From contig CAMNCL010000004.1 in assembly GCA_946534345.1 (NCBI GenBank), positions 30,910 to 94,909 on the forward strand: 64,000 bases of DNA, written 5' to 3'. This document shows, piece by piece, positions 10,256-20,396 of the stretch. The notes under the pieces were generated by a model. That model saw only the letters and a program-made list of their open reading frames with translations, ran no database searches and was not told the origin of the DNA. This DNA comes from an uncultured Caryophanales bacterium (lineage in GTDB: Bacteria; Bacillota_I; Bacilli_A; RF39; UBA660). Position numbers and translations under genes: made by a program. How positions within the stretch are numbered: the stretch's first letter is position 1; each line of letters opens with the position of its first letter.

Positions 10256-11272
10256 CTAATTATTTTCTTGATACATAGAATCAATTAAATCAAATAAGTT
10301 ATCATCATCACTATTCTCTTTTTCTTCTTCATGTTTCTCTTCAACTTTTTCTTTAATTTCTTCTTTTACAGGTTTTTCTTCTACTTTTTCAACCTTTTCT
10401 TCTTTCTTTTCTGGTTGAGGTTTCTTATCTCCACTAGCATCAACATAATCTACATTATATTCTAATCCTAAATCTTGGAAATATTCTAAAGCATCACCTA
10501 CAGTTATTTCTTTTACTTCTGGTTTAGCTCTATCACTTAAATCAACCATTAAATTATCTTCATCAATTGCTTCTACTTCTTCAACGGGTTCTTCTTCAAC
10601 AGTTTTTTCTTCTTCCCTACCATAAGCCTTATTTCTAATATCATCAACACTTAGTTTTCCTCTAGAATAACTTAATGATACTTCTTTCTTTTCTTTAACA
10701 TCTTCTTTTTTATAGTTTTTATCTAAAATACCATATATTGGTGAAATAATAGGACTTGGTTTAAAGTAAGTTCTCTCTTCGTGTCTTTCATAAGTACCAT
10801 ATTGATGTACTGGAACATTATAAGAATTATCCATACCATATGGTTTACTTTCACGACTATCAACATGAGATTCCTGATAATAAATTGGTTTTTGTTCAAC
10901 TACTGGTTCACGATACTCTTCTCGAACAGGTTTTGGCGCTTCAATTATTTCAGGTTCTTCAAAAGAATCATCTTCATCTACTTTAAAATCATCATCATCC
11001 ATTAATTTGAAACTATCTTTTACTTCTTCTTTTATAGTTTCATCTTTAGGTCTAATTTCAAAATCTTCATCTAATAATTCTTCTTCTTCAATCTCTTCAA
11101 CCTTTTCCTCTTTCTTACCAGGTAAAACAATTTTCTTGGCAATAGGTTTTTCTACTTTTACTTCTTTAGGTTTAGATTTTTCTTTCACTTTTTTCTCTTT
11201 CTTAGGTGGTTCTTCTACCTCAACATATTCTACCTCAAAAAGAGCATTCTTTAGTTTATCTATAACACCCAT
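10256..11272 (-). CDS. Low-complexity Lys/Glu-rich protein, possibly cell-division related
   Basis: MGVIDKLKNALFEVEYVEVEEP N-terminus followed by a long disordered acidic/basic region. Confidence 0.5.
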   Translation of the reverse strand: MGVIDKLKNALFEVEYVEVEEPPKKEKKVKEKSKPKEVKVEKPIAKKIVLPGKKEEKVEEIEEEELLDEDFEIRPKDETIKEEVKDSFKLMDDDDFKVDEDDSFEEPEIIEAPKPVREEYREPVVEQKPIYYQESHVDSRESKPYGMDNSYNVPVHQYGTYERHEERTYFKPSPIISPIYGILDKNYKKEDVKEKKEVSLSYSRGKLSVDDIRNKAYGREEEKTVEEEPVEEVEAIDEDNLMVDLSDRAKPEVKEITVGDALEYFQDLGLEYNVDYVDASGDKKPQPEKKEEKVEKVEEKPVKEEIKEKVEEKHEEEKENSDDDNLFDLIDSMYQENN

Positions 11273-11285
11273 GAGATCACCTCTT

Positions 11286-11948
11286 TTAATAATCTTCTAA
11301 TTCGATCTTTTCATCTTCTATATCTTTCTTATACTTATCTGTTTCTTCTCTTTCAACAACATCTAAGAATGATTCTTTAGAAGAATCTGCTTTAAATAGA
11401 CTATATTCTACTTCTTTATAATCTAAAGCATTATCACCAATCATACTTTCTAGAACTTTATCATTGTATTTAACAGAACGTAAAATATAACTCATATTCA
11501 CAATTACATTATTTAATTCATCTTTTGGAACATAAGCTTCTAATTTAACATAATTAAATACATATTGTATAAAGTATTTCTTTTCTATTTCTTCTATTTG
11601 TATATAACCAGTTTTCTTATTATACTTTAGTTTTTTTGATAAGTATAAATCATAATTCTCTTCATAACTATTCTTTACTTTATGATAATATCCAATTGCA
11701 TCAACATACAAGTAATATCTATTATTATAACCATCTTTTAAGACAGCATTATATTCATCTTTACTAACAAAGCTTATTCCTTTAGGTAGATAATATCTAT
11801 ATCCATCATAATAAACATTGTGTAAATTAACTTTTTCAGACAAAATTGTATTGATATTTTTGACAACGTTAGTATCACTTAACTTGACAACACTACAACC
11901 AGTCAATAAAAGTAAAATAGCAGAGAGTAAAACAGTAATTTTTTTCAT
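11286..11948 (-). CDS. Putative lipoprotein
   Basis: MKKITVLLSAILLLLTGCSVV lipobox. Confidence 0.7.
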   Translation of the reverse strand: MKKITVLLSAILLLLTGCSVVKLSDTNVVKNINTILSEKVNLHNVYYDGYRYYLPKGISFVSKDEYNAVLKDGYNNRYYLYVDAIGYYHKVKNSYEENYDLYLSKKLKYNKKTGYIQIEEIEKKYFIQYVFNYVKLEAYVPKDELNNVIVNMSYILRSVKYNDKVLESMIGDNALDYKEVEYSLFKADSSKESFLDVVEREETDKYKKDIEDEKIELEDY

Positions 11949-12008
11949 ATTTCACCTACTCTTATTACATTATATCATTTTTTTTACAAATGTAAAAATA
12001 TTTTATCT

Positions 12009-12653
12009 TTATTTACGTTTTTTTAATGGCTTCCTAGTACATAATAAATAATAAATAGGTAATCCATCTTTTGTAAATCTATCTTCATATTCAGTAGTAA
12101 TATCTGGTGCATTATCTTTATGATAATCTAGACTGACATTATTTAGTGTATAACCATACTCACTAAAACTAACTAAAGAATATTCAAATAAATCTCTATT
12201 ATCAGTACGCATTTCTATTATATTTTCATTCTTAAAAATATAATCATATTTTTCCAAGAATACTTTACTAGATAATCTTCTTAAATGATGTCTAGTTTTA
12301 GGCCAGGGATCAGAAAAGTTTAAATATATATGATCTATTTCATGATCAAATACTTTATCTATATCTAAGGCATTACATCTAATCATAACTAAATTATTTA
12401 GATTATTAGGAATCTTTTGAAGTGCTTTAGCCACTACACTATCATACTTTTCAATACCTATAAAATTTATATCAGGATATTTAATCGCATTTTCTATAAT
12501 AAATTTACCCTTTCCCATACCAATTTCTATATATATAGGATTATCATTTTTAAAGAGTTTTTTCCAATTACCTTTTAAATCATAATAATCTTTTATTAAG
12601 TAGGAAGAATTATCCATTATTTCTTCTTTGTTTTTTACATTTCTAAGTCTCAT
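12009..12653 (-). CDS. trmB: tRNA (guanine-N7-)-methyltransferase
   Basis: IEIGMGKGKFI, NFSDPWPKTRHHLRRL motif. Confidence 0.95.
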   Translation of the reverse strand: MRLRNVKNKEEIMDNSSYLIKDYYDLKGNWKKLFKNDNPIYIEIGMGKGKFIIENAIKYPDINFIGIEKYDSVVAKALQKIPNNLNNLVMIRCNALDIDKVFDHEIDHIYLNFSDPWPKTRHHLRRLSSKVFLEKYDYIFKNENIIEMRTDNRDLFEYSLVSFSEYGYTLNNVSLDYHKDNAPDITTEYEDRFTKDGLPIYYLLCTRKPLKKRK

Positions 12654-12759
12654 ATTTCCACCTGGTTATATTTTACCATAAATAGTTATATTTTAATAAA
12701 AAAGATAAAGTTTTTATATTATTTATGTTATACTAATTCTAGGAAAGTGGGGCATAATA

Positions 12760-14073
12760 ATGTTAAAACTCAAAAACTTAGAAAAAGAACAATTTGATAA
12801 ATATGTTGAAAATCATAAGACAAAATCACATTTTCTTCAATCACTAGCATGGGGAGAATTTTCTAAAGCTAAAAAACATTTAACCCCTTATTATTTAGGA
12901 TTAGTTAATGATAAAGATGAAATAGTTGGGGCTACTTTATTATTAGAGAAAAAACTGCCTCTAAATATGTGTTATTTTTATGCTCCTAGAGGGTTTGTAC
13001 TAGACTATAATAAAAAAGAATTAGTACGTACTATGACCGAAAAAATAAAAGAATTTGCGAAGAATAAAAAAGCAATTTTTGTGAAGATAGATCCAGATAT
13101 AATTAAAACTTCTTTTAATTATCAAAATGAAGAAAAAGAAAACACTAATTTTAATGAAATATTTAATACACTTAAAGAATGTGGTTTCAAGCATTTAGGC
13201 TTTACTAAGAATTTTGAAACTATGCAACCTAGATATACTTTTAGAATTGATCTTACACAGAGTTTAGAAGATATAGAAAATCATTTTTCCAAAACTACTA
13301 AACAAAGAATATCTAAGGCTAAGAAGTTAGATACTGAAGTAGTAATTGGAGATAAGAATGATTTAGATGAATTTTATCATCTTATGACTCTAACAGAGAA
13401 TAGAAAAGATTTTATTTCATATACAGATGACTATTATAAAACTTTATATGAAATATTTAATAATAGTAAGAGTGCTAAAGCTACTTTGTTCTTAGGAAAA
13501 ATAGTCTTTGATAAAACAATTAAATCACTAGAAAAGAACTTAAAAAGTATAAATGATCAAATATCTATTCTACCTATAGATAATCTAAGTAAGAGTGCTA
13601 AAGCTAAATTAACTGAATTAACTAAACAAAAAGAAAATATTACTAATGATATAAAAAAATATAAAGAATGTAAAAAAGAATATGGTGATAGTATTACTTT
13701 AAGTGCTCATATGATTATAGAATATGGGGATAAAGCTTGGGTATTATATGCTGGTAATCACAATGTATTAAGCGAAACTTATGTTAACTACAATACTTAT
13801 TATGAACATATTAAATATTGTAAGGATAAAGGTATTAAAATATATGATCAATTTGGTACTATAGGTGATTTAAGTAAAGATAATCCAAGATTAGGATTAC
13901 ATGAATTTAAAAAGAAATTTGGGGGAGACTATGTAGAATTCATTGGAGAATTTGACTTGGTTACTAATAAACTAATGTATTTTGTATTTACTAAGTTAGT
14001 TCCAATCTATAGAAAGCTAGTTAGAAACAGAAGTAAGAAGGAGTTAAAACATGAAATTAGTAAATCTAAGTAA
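12760..14073 (+). CDS. FemABX-family peptidoglycan aminoacyltransferase
   Basis: FLQSLAWGEF..., FYAPRGFVLDY, coiled-coil insertion, YDQFGTIGDLSKDNPRLGLHEFKKKFGGDYVEFIGEFD. Confidence 0.9.
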   Translation: MLKLKNLEKEQFDKYVENHKTKSHFLQSLAWGEFSKAKKHLTPYYLGLVNDKDEIVGATLLLEKKLPLNMCYFYAPRGFVLDYNKKELVRTMTEKIKEFAKNKKAIFVKIDPDIIKTSFNYQNEEKENTNFNEIFNTLKECGFKHLGFTKNFETMQPRYTFRIDLTQSLEDIENHFSKTTKQRISKAKKLDTEVVIGDKNDLDEFYHLMTLTENRKDFISYTDDYYKTLYEIFNNSKSAKATLFLGKIVFDKTIKSLEKNLKSINDQISILPIDNLSKSAKAKLTELTKQKENITNDIKKYKECKKEYGDSITLSAHMIIEYGDKAWVLYAGNHNVLSETYVNYNTYYEHIKYCKDKGIKIYDQFGTIGDLSKDNPRLGLHEFKKKFGGDYVEFIGEFDLVTNKLMYFVFTKLVPIYRKLVRNRSKKELKHEISKSK

Positions 14074-15331
14074 AAAAGAATTTAAAAAGTTTGCAGATAA
14101 ACATCCTCAAATTACTTTTCATCAAACTGAAGAATGGGCTAATTTAAAGAAAACTAATGGTTGGGATGCTTATTATCTAGGACTTAAAGATGATAAAAAG
14201 GTAGTTGCAGGCGCAATGATTCTAGCTAAAACATTACCAATCATCAAGAAGAAAATGTTCTATTCTCCACGTGGTTTCTTAATTGATTATAATGATAAGA
14301 AATTACTTAGTACTTTTACAAAAGAAATAAAAGAGTTTGCAAAAAAAGAAGGAGCTATTTTCATAAAGATAGATCCATATGTAGAATATCAAGAACATGA
14401 TAATAATGGTAAAGTTGTAGAAGATGGATATAATAATAAACAAGCTCAAAAGAACTTAGTAGATTTAGGATATAAATTCTTTGGATTTAACTTAATGCAA
14501 GATACTCTTCAACCTAGATGGATGCATGTAATTGAAATTAATGGTAGAAGTGAAGAAGAAGTTCAAAAAGATATGGAGTCTAAGACTAGACAAATACTTA
14601 GAAAGAATGAAAAATCTTGTATTAAGACAAGAGAAATTAAAAGAGATGAATTACCTATATTTAAAGAGATAATGGAACATACAGGTGACAGAAGAGACTT
14701 TGTAGATAGACCTTTATCATATTATGAAGCTATGTGGGATAATCTATATGAATCTGGTATTTTAAAGATATTACTTGCTGAAATTGACTTTAAAGAATAC
14801 GAAAAGAATACTAAGAATGAATTGGAAGAAGTAGAAAAAGCTTTAAAAGATAGAATCTATAAACATGATAATAATATTCTTAAGATGAATGAAAAGAAGT
14901 ATGAATCTACTAATAAGCAAGATAAAGAGTCAATCGAAAGATTAAAGAAACAAATTGATAAAATAAAAAGTTATCAACAGGAATATGGGGATAAAAAAAA
15001 TCTAGGAACTATATTATTCCTAGTATATGGTAACGAAGTATTATCTCTATTTGGTGGTACTGATGATAATCTAATGCAGTTTCAATCTGCATATACAGTA
15101 CACTACGCTGGTATTAAGTATGCAATCGATCATGGTTATAAAAGATATAATTTCTATGGTATTACAGGTGATTTTAATACTGATAATCCATTATATGGAC
15201 TATATCTATTTAAAAAGAGTTTTGGAGGACATGTAGTAGAACTAATTGGTGAATATGATTTAATCATTTCTAAGTTCTGGTATCACGCCTATAATATTGC
15301 GTTTGGATTATATCATAAATTAAAAAAATAA
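14051..15331 (+). CDS. FemABX-family peptidoglycan aminoacyltransferase (tandem paralog)
   Basis: FHQTEEWANLKK..., FYSPRGFLIDY, YNFYGITGDFNTDNPLYGLYLFKKSFGGHVVELIGEYD. Overlaps the previous gene by 23 nt. Confidence 0.9.
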   Translation: MKLVNLSKKEFKKFADKHPQITFHQTEEWANLKKTNGWDAYYLGLKDDKKVVAGAMILAKTLPIIKKKMFYSPRGFLIDYNDKKLLSTFTKEIKEFAKKEGAIFIKIDPYVEYQEHDNNGKVVEDGYNNKQAQKNLVDLGYKFFGFNLMQDTLQPRWMHVIEINGRSEEEVQKDMESKTRQILRKNEKSCIKTREIKRDELPIFKEIMEHTGDRRDFVDRPLSYYEAMWDNLYESGILKILLAEIDFKEYEKNTKNELEEVEKALKDRIYKHDNNILKMNEKKYESTNKQDKESIERLKKQIDKIKSYQQEYGDKKNLGTILFLVYGNEVLSLFGGTDDNLMQFQSAYTVHYAGIKYAIDHGYKRYNFYGITGDFNTDNPLYGLYLFKKSFGGHVVELIGEYDLIISKFWYHAYNIAFGLYHKLKK

Positions 15332-15360
15332 AAATCTACATAAATTTGTAGATTTTTTAT
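15331..15360 (+). terminator. Intrinsic terminator
   Basis: AAATCTACATAAATTTGTAGATTTTTT. Confidence 0.75.
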
Positions 15361-16199
15361 TATGTCGCATAAGTTTCTTTTGAAGGTGTCGCATAACCAT
15401 AAACATCTTTTTTACTTCTTATCTTTTCTTCTACAATACCTTTTCCATCATAGCCTTGACCTTTTTTACTAGTATTTCCTTCTATTGTGGTAACTGTTCC
15501 ATCACCATTATCTTTAATAACTATACCAACATGATCAACGCTGCTGTCGCTATCAACATTCAATAAGCAAACATCTCCAGCTTGTGGAACATAATCAGTG
15601 TCTGGTTTTTTACCATATTTAGTCGCAAATTGATCGTAGTGAATTTTAGCGCCATTCTCTTTCATGACATGGAATATTGAATAACTCTCTTTTTCTCCAC
15701 AATATGATGACCATTTATAATTATAACCATTTTTTCTTAACATATAACTTACAAAATCAGCACACCATTCTCCACTATGGAATCTATTAGGAGAATCACT
15801 ATAATCCCAACTTCTCTTACCAATTTCTTTATATAAAGAATCTGCTAAAGTTTGATTATTTGAAATAGGTTGTGTAGTTTCAATTATTTTATTATCTTTA
15901 ATAGATAAAAACTTCATTGCTTTTGCATCAGCATCTTGATAATTAGTTAATGAATTATTTAAATACCCCTTAATAGTATTATAATTTTCTGTGTCTATAT
16001 CTAACATACTCTTTAATTTTCCAAATACATTAACACAAGAATCACAAATCGGTCCCATAAAGACACTTTCATTATTTAAACTATTACAGTACTCAGTTAC
16101 TTTGGTTTTCATACCTTCAATGTCAGAATTGACCTTATCTACAGTAGACATTGCATCATTAAATTTATCATAACTACCAGTTTTAACTTGTTCGTTCAA
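15360..16199 (-). CDS. WXG100-like N-terminal helical domain + C-terminal CHAP amidase domain
   Basis: N-terminal helical ~100 aa ending in NYQDADAKAMKFL (YxxxD); C-terminus SGEWCADFVSYMLRKNGYN...AGDVCLLN...DHVGIVIKDNGDGTVTTIEGNTS is CHAP-like. Confidence 0.75.
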   Translation of the reverse strand: MNEQVKTGSYDKFNDAMSTVDKVNSDIEGMKTKVTEYCNSLNNESVFMGPICDSCVNVFGKLKSMLDIDTENYNTIKGYLNNSLTNYQDADAKAMKFLSIKDNKIIETTQPISNNQTLADSLYKEIGKRSWDYSDSPNRFHSGEWCADFVSYMLRKNGYNYKWSSYCGEKESYSIFHVMKENGAKIHYDQFATKYGKKPDTDYVPQAGDVCLLNVDSDSSVDHVGIVIKDNGDGTVTTIEGNTSKKGQGYDGKGIVEEKIRSKKDVYGYATPSKETYAT

Positions 16200-16213
16200 T
16201 GCAGATCCCCCCC

Positions 16214-16504
16214 TTAAATCTTCATTGCACCAGCTAGTTCTTCTTCTAGGTTTTCAATACTAGTGGCAGAATCTTTAATATAATTTGATAATTGAGTAGC
16301 AAATTCTACATCGACATTTGAAGTAGCTACTTGTGTTGCATTAGTTGTTGTGAAAGCACTTTTAGCCGGACTATCCCAATCGTGTAAATTAGAATTAATA
16401 TTTTTTTCATACGTTGTTAAATCACCACTATAATCCTGAGCTGTCTTAGCTAGATTATCAGCAATACTTCTTACTTGCTCAAAATCACATACATACTTAG
16501 GCAT
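16214..16504 (-). CDS. Stand-alone WXG100-like protein
   Basis: 96 aa, helical hairpin with NLHDWDSPAKSAF turn (WxG-like). Confidence 0.65.
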   Translation of the reverse strand: MPKYVCDFEQVRSIADNLAKTAQDYSGDLTTYEKNINSNLHDWDSPAKSAFTTTNATQVATSNVDVEFATQLSNYIKDSATSIENLEEELAGAMKI

Positions 16505-17609
16505 CTACAGCACCTCCCTCTGGTAAACCTGTACTAGTTGGAGTTGTCTCAGTAGATTCAGTATTTGTAGTACTATCAGTAGCAGTACTGTTTTCAACAG
16601 TCGTAGTTGATTGATCCGCACTTGAACTAGTATCAGTAGTAGTTGAGCTACTTTGTTCAACAGTAGCACTACTTTCTGTTGCAGTTTGTGTAGTTTGTTC
16701 TACACTTGCAGCTCCTTCACTAACAGCAGCGCCAGCTGCCTCAGTAACTTGTTTTACTGGATTCAGTTTTGAATAACTTCCTAAATTTTCCATTTTTGTA
16801 CCAGAAGCACCAACCATACTAGTAAAGTCAACCGGTTGAATACTTTTATCATTATTTTCAATCAATAAGTAGGCTTTATCCTTGTTATGCTCTGTCAAAG
16901 TATTAACTCCAACTACACATTCAACTTCTTTACCATCATTACCAGTAAATTTTATTACATCTCCAACATTTCCAACAGATGAATCACAGGCTATAACATA
17001 TCGTCCATCTATCATCTTATATCCGCCTTGATTATCTACTTCTTTAAGTAATTTTTTTGATTCAGCAGATAAGTTCTTATTATCTACATTAGCATATAAC
17101 AGTTTATTAATAACGGATGCTGCAATTCCAGCTTTATATCCATTTATACCATCTATTTGATGTAAAAGATTGGAATCCACTCCAAGTGCAGCCGCATCTG
17201 TAGTAGTACTAGCAGCTATAAGATTACCATTAAAATCTTCAGGGAAGCTTGAACCTCCATGGTATCCACCACTTCCGCGGCGTCCACCTCTATAGCCACC
17301 ATTTCCTCCATGATTACTACCATTATCTTCGCTTTCTGGTGTAGGAGGATTAAGATATGTTTCAAAATCGATACTTTGAAGAGTTGCATGTTGTGCTATA
17401 ACGTTTTCAATAATAGATGCAGTACTTTTAATTCTATCTGCACAAGCACTCATATTAGCATCTAGTGTACTTTTAGCTGAAGAGAAGTCTATTCCGTCTT
17501 CAGCATCAACTGCATACTTATTACAAGCAATTGAATCAACGTTTGAAGACACTTTACCAATTGCGCTAGCTGTGCTAGAAGCTGCATCTGTATCTAATAA
17601 AAACCTCAT
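16497..17609 (-). CDS. Secreted-type protein: helical WXG-like N-terminus, possible DPBB-like domain, Ser/Thr-rich tail
   Basis: GGYKMIDGRYVIACDSSVGNVGDVIKFTGNDGKEVECVVGVN core; long S/T/E-rich C-terminal tail. Confidence 0.5.
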   Translation of the reverse strand: MRFLLDTDAASSTASAIGKVSSNVDSIACNKYAVDAEDGIDFSSAKSTLDANMSACADRIKSTASIIENVIAQHATLQSIDFETYLNPPTPESEDNGSNHGGNGGYRGGRRGSGGYHGGSSFPEDFNGNLIAASTTTDAAALGVDSNLLHQIDGINGYKAGIAASVINKLLYANVDNKNLSAESKKLLKEVDNQGGYKMIDGRYVIACDSSVGNVGDVIKFTGNDGKEVECVVGVNTLTEHNKDKAYLLIENNDKSIQPVDFTSMVGASGTKMENLGSYSKLNPVKQVTEAAGAAVSEGAASVEQTTQTATESSATVEQSSSTTTDTSSSADQSTTTVENSTATDSTTNTESTETTPTSTGLPEGGAVDA

Positions 17610-17626
17610 ATTTTACCTCCTAACGT

Positions 17627-18607
17627 TTATACATAATAATTGACATGATATCCTGGATCTGCAGAACAACGACGTGTATCTGTTCTACAATATTCTTTAT
17701 CTTCTGTCATTTTTCTAACTGACCCTGTAACTGGATCGATAATTATAAAGTCATCTATCTTTACATTATCTCTAGTAACACCTTTTTTTACTCCAACTAC
17801 TGTTACCCAATGTCCTTTTCCAGAACCAGTTGAAGGTGAGTTTATATGGATTACACAAGGTTTTCCTTCTTTTACCAATAAATCATATGCAAGCTGAGCT
17901 TGTCCTTTTCTACTTCCTGGATTTTTTTGAACAGCTGTTAAACCACTTTTACTATCGCTTACTGAAACACTCCTCTTATTTGGAGCTATTCCAGTTTGAG
18001 CAAAAATACAATATGCTCTTGCATAGTCATCACAGCCAACACTATCATAGCCATAGAGACCTTTGTTATCCAATTGGCTACCAAATTTCTTTGCAACTGC
18101 TCCTAAATCAACATTAAGTAATACATAGTTTCCGCCAACAGTAGTACCATCACCGAATTTCAAATTTCCATTTAGCATAAAGCTTGAAGCACCTTTTATC
18201 TTACTAGATGAAGCAGTTTTTAAAAGTTCTACTATTTCACCTTTTATCCTCTTCATGTTCTTTTCATGATCCTCTATTTCAGATCGATACTTATCAATTA
18301 CATCCTGATTTTGACCATTTGTATTATTACTTTGAGCTTCCGCAAGACGAGCTTCGCGTTCTTTTTTTGCAGCTTTTTCATTCAAATACTCATTATTATA
18401 TTTATCGCATGCAGACGCAAAAGCATCCATTCCTACATTAATTTTATTACATTCTTCGGTAAACTCAGTAGCTGCTTTAACAAACGCATCATGAGAAGTT
18501 CCTTCCCAACTACTACCTAAATCTCCTACTTGACTAGAATATTGTCCCAAGAATTTAACTAGGGATTCTTTATCTCCTCTAACTGTTTCACCTGAAACAA
18601 CGCTCAT
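17627..18607 (-). CDS. WXG100 N-terminal domain + C-terminal papain-like (transglutaminase/C39-like) domain
   Basis: LGSSWEGTSHDAFVKAATEF (WXG motif) and C-terminus YDSVGCDDYARAYCIFAQTG...GKGHWVTVVGV...FIIIDPVTG (Cys-His-Asp). Confidence 0.65.
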   Translation of the reverse strand: MSVVSGETVRGDKESLVKFLGQYSSQVGDLGSSWEGTSHDAFVKAATEFTEECNKINVGMDAFASACDKYNNEYLNEKAAKKEREARLAEAQSNNTNGQNQDVIDKYRSEIEDHEKNMKRIKGEIVELLKTASSSKIKGASSFMLNGNLKFGDGTTVGGNYVLLNVDLGAVAKKFGSQLDNKGLYGYDSVGCDDYARAYCIFAQTGIAPNKRSVSVSDSKSGLTAVQKNPGSRKGQAQLAYDLLVKEGKPCVIHINSPSTGSGKGHWVTVVGVKKGVTRDNVKIDDFIIIDPVTGSVRKMTEDKEYCRTDTRRCSADPGYHVNYYV

Positions 18608-18673
18608 ATTATCACCACTCTATCATATACATAATATCATTTTTTTTATTTTTTTAAAACACTAATGCTACAA

Positions 18674-20326
18674 TTATTTCTTAATTAACACTCTTTTTAA
18701 CACCAAAACAATGTCTTTACCAAAGATTTTCTTACTTAAACCAGTAAAATAGGAGTATATAAAGTGAATAATAGCTCCCAATATAGCATAAACAGTAATA
18801 ATTATAATATTAGTTAATCTAATATCAGAGTAAACCGGTATTATAAATCTTACTAAACTTAAAACTAAAATCATTAATAATGATCCACATATAATATCAA
18901 TTAAATTTTTAACAAAGTATTCAAATTTAATACTATATTTCTTTTGTAATATAACCATTCCAATAATTAAAGAAACTAAGTATCCAAATAAACTAGCAGT
19001 TATAAATCCATAATATGGAGGTAGATTCATATTACTAAATGCTACTAATAAATTATTATTTAATAATATCTTAATAATTATTCCTACTACTAAGCTTATA
19101 AATACTGCTTTATAATCTTTAAATACTTGAAGAATTGTTATTACACATGTAAATAAACCTAAAATAAAACCAATAAAAATATAATAACTTAGTACACTTG
19201 GTCCAAATGTACTATTTCCATAGAACAATATCCAAATAGATTTAGCTAGAAAGCTTATTCCTAAAGTCATTGGTATTGTTAGGAAAGTTAATATACTAAG
19301 TGCTTGATTAATTTTTTTATTAACTTCTTTTTCTTGCTTTTTAACAACACTTTCAGTAACATTAGGTATTAAACTTACAACAACTCCTGTAGAAATAGCT
19401 AAAACAATCATATTAAATTTATTAGCCCAAGTAGAAAACATAGAGTAAATTGTCTCAGCATCTACAGTACTATAATTAACAGTATTAACTAGTCCTTTTA
19501 CTACAGTTACCATATCTACATAGTTATATGCTACTTTAAAGAGATCTATCATAATAAATGGTATTGCATAATAGAAAATCTTTTTAATTATTGTTTTATC
19601 TGTTACTACTGGTTCATTTACTTGTCTTATTTTTTCATTAAAACGATGATTATTTTTCATCTTCTTATAGACAAGATATATATAGGCAGTTAAAGCTCCT
19701 AAAGTAGCTCCAAAAAGAGCTATTCCAACTGCAGTAGTTAAATCTAGATTAAATGTCTTAATAGCCATTAAACTACCAAATATAATAATTAATACTCTAA
19801 CTATTTGTTCTAAGACTTGTGAAATAGAAGGAGCACTCATAATTCTATGTCCTTCAAAATAACCCCTATAAATACTTAAAACTGGTACAATAAGTATTGC
19901 TGTACCAATAACTCTTATAACAAAAGTAACATCTTCTATTGAGTTTCCTCCAGTAACATTACCTAGTACTGCTTTAGCTAAGAGTGGAGCAAATACCAAA
20001 ATAATTAAAAAACTTATTAACCCCAATAAAAATGCTATTCTCTTTCCAATAACAAAAACTCTCTTTTTTACATTATAATAACCTAAAGTTTGATACTCAG
20101 AAACTATCCTACTGATAGCTAGTGGTATACCTGCTGTTGAAAGAGACATAAAAACTAAATAAATTGTATATGCGTATCCATAAAGAGCTCCTCCTTCATC
20201 ACCTATTATGGCATGAAAAGGAATAACATAGATAATACCTAGTATCTTAGAGATAATAATACCTAGAGTTGTTATAAAAGCTCCTTTTATGAAAGTACTT
20301 TTACGCATTGTAAGATCCTTTTTCAT
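18674..20326 (-). CDS. Oligosaccharide flippase family protein (MurJ/SpoVB/YtgP-type)
   Basis: Multi-TM, KGAFITTLGIIISKILGIIYVIPFHAIIGDEGGALYGYAYTIYLVFMSLSTAGIPLAISRIVSEY. Confidence 0.88.
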   Translation of the reverse strand: MKKDLTMRKSTFIKGAFITTLGIIISKILGIIYVIPFHAIIGDEGGALYGYAYTIYLVFMSLSTAGIPLAISRIVSEYQTLGYYNVKKRVFVIGKRIAFLLGLISFLIILVFAPLLAKAVLGNVTGGNSIEDVTFVIRVIGTAILIVPVLSIYRGYFEGHRIMSAPSISQVLEQIVRVLIIIFGSLMAIKTFNLDLTTAVGIALFGATLGALTAYIYLVYKKMKNNHRFNEKIRQVNEPVVTDKTIIKKIFYYAIPFIMIDLFKVAYNYVDMVTVVKGLVNTVNYSTVDAETIYSMFSTWANKFNMIVLAISTGVVVSLIPNVTESVVKKQEKEVNKKINQALSILTFLTIPMTLGISFLAKSIWILFYGNSTFGPSVLSYYIFIGFILGLFTCVITILQVFKDYKAVFISLVVGIIIKILLNNNLLVAFSNMNLPPYYGFITASLFGYLVSLIIGMVILQKKYSIKFEYFVKNLIDIICGSLLMILVLSLVRFIIPVYSDIRLTNIIIITVYAILGAIIHFIYSYFTGLSKKIFGKDIVLVLKRVLIKK

Positions 20327-20359
20327 ATACTCCTCCATTATCTATATTTTAACATAAAA

Positions 20360-20396
20360 AAAGAATTAATTCTCTATAATAAGAAATTAATTCTTT
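20360..20396 (-). terminator. Intrinsic terminator embedded in the 3' end of the fic ORF
   Basis: Minus strand AAAGAATTAATT ... AATTAATTCTTTTTTT; TAG stop (20374-20376) in the loop. Confidence 0.75.

Noticed and set aside
11007-11300. Plus-strand Ser-rich ORF 11007..11300 and neighbour 10781..11005
   Set aside because: Antisense to the Lys/Glu-rich minus-strand gene; Ser/Phe runs are reverse-complement products of GAA/AAA-rich codons.
16214-16504. Classic toxin-antitoxin reading of the WXG cassette (96-mer as antitoxin)
   Set aside because: The 96-mer looks like a WXG100-type helical hairpin rather than an immunity protein, and the C-terminal domains look wall-directed rather than nuclease or NADase toxins.
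17259-18520. Plus-strand ORFs 17259..17465, 17830..18117, 18208..18441 and 18266..18520 within the WXG cassette, considered as immunity or antisense genes
   Set aside because: They lie inside clear minus-strand coding domains, overlap each other, and lack RBS or family features.
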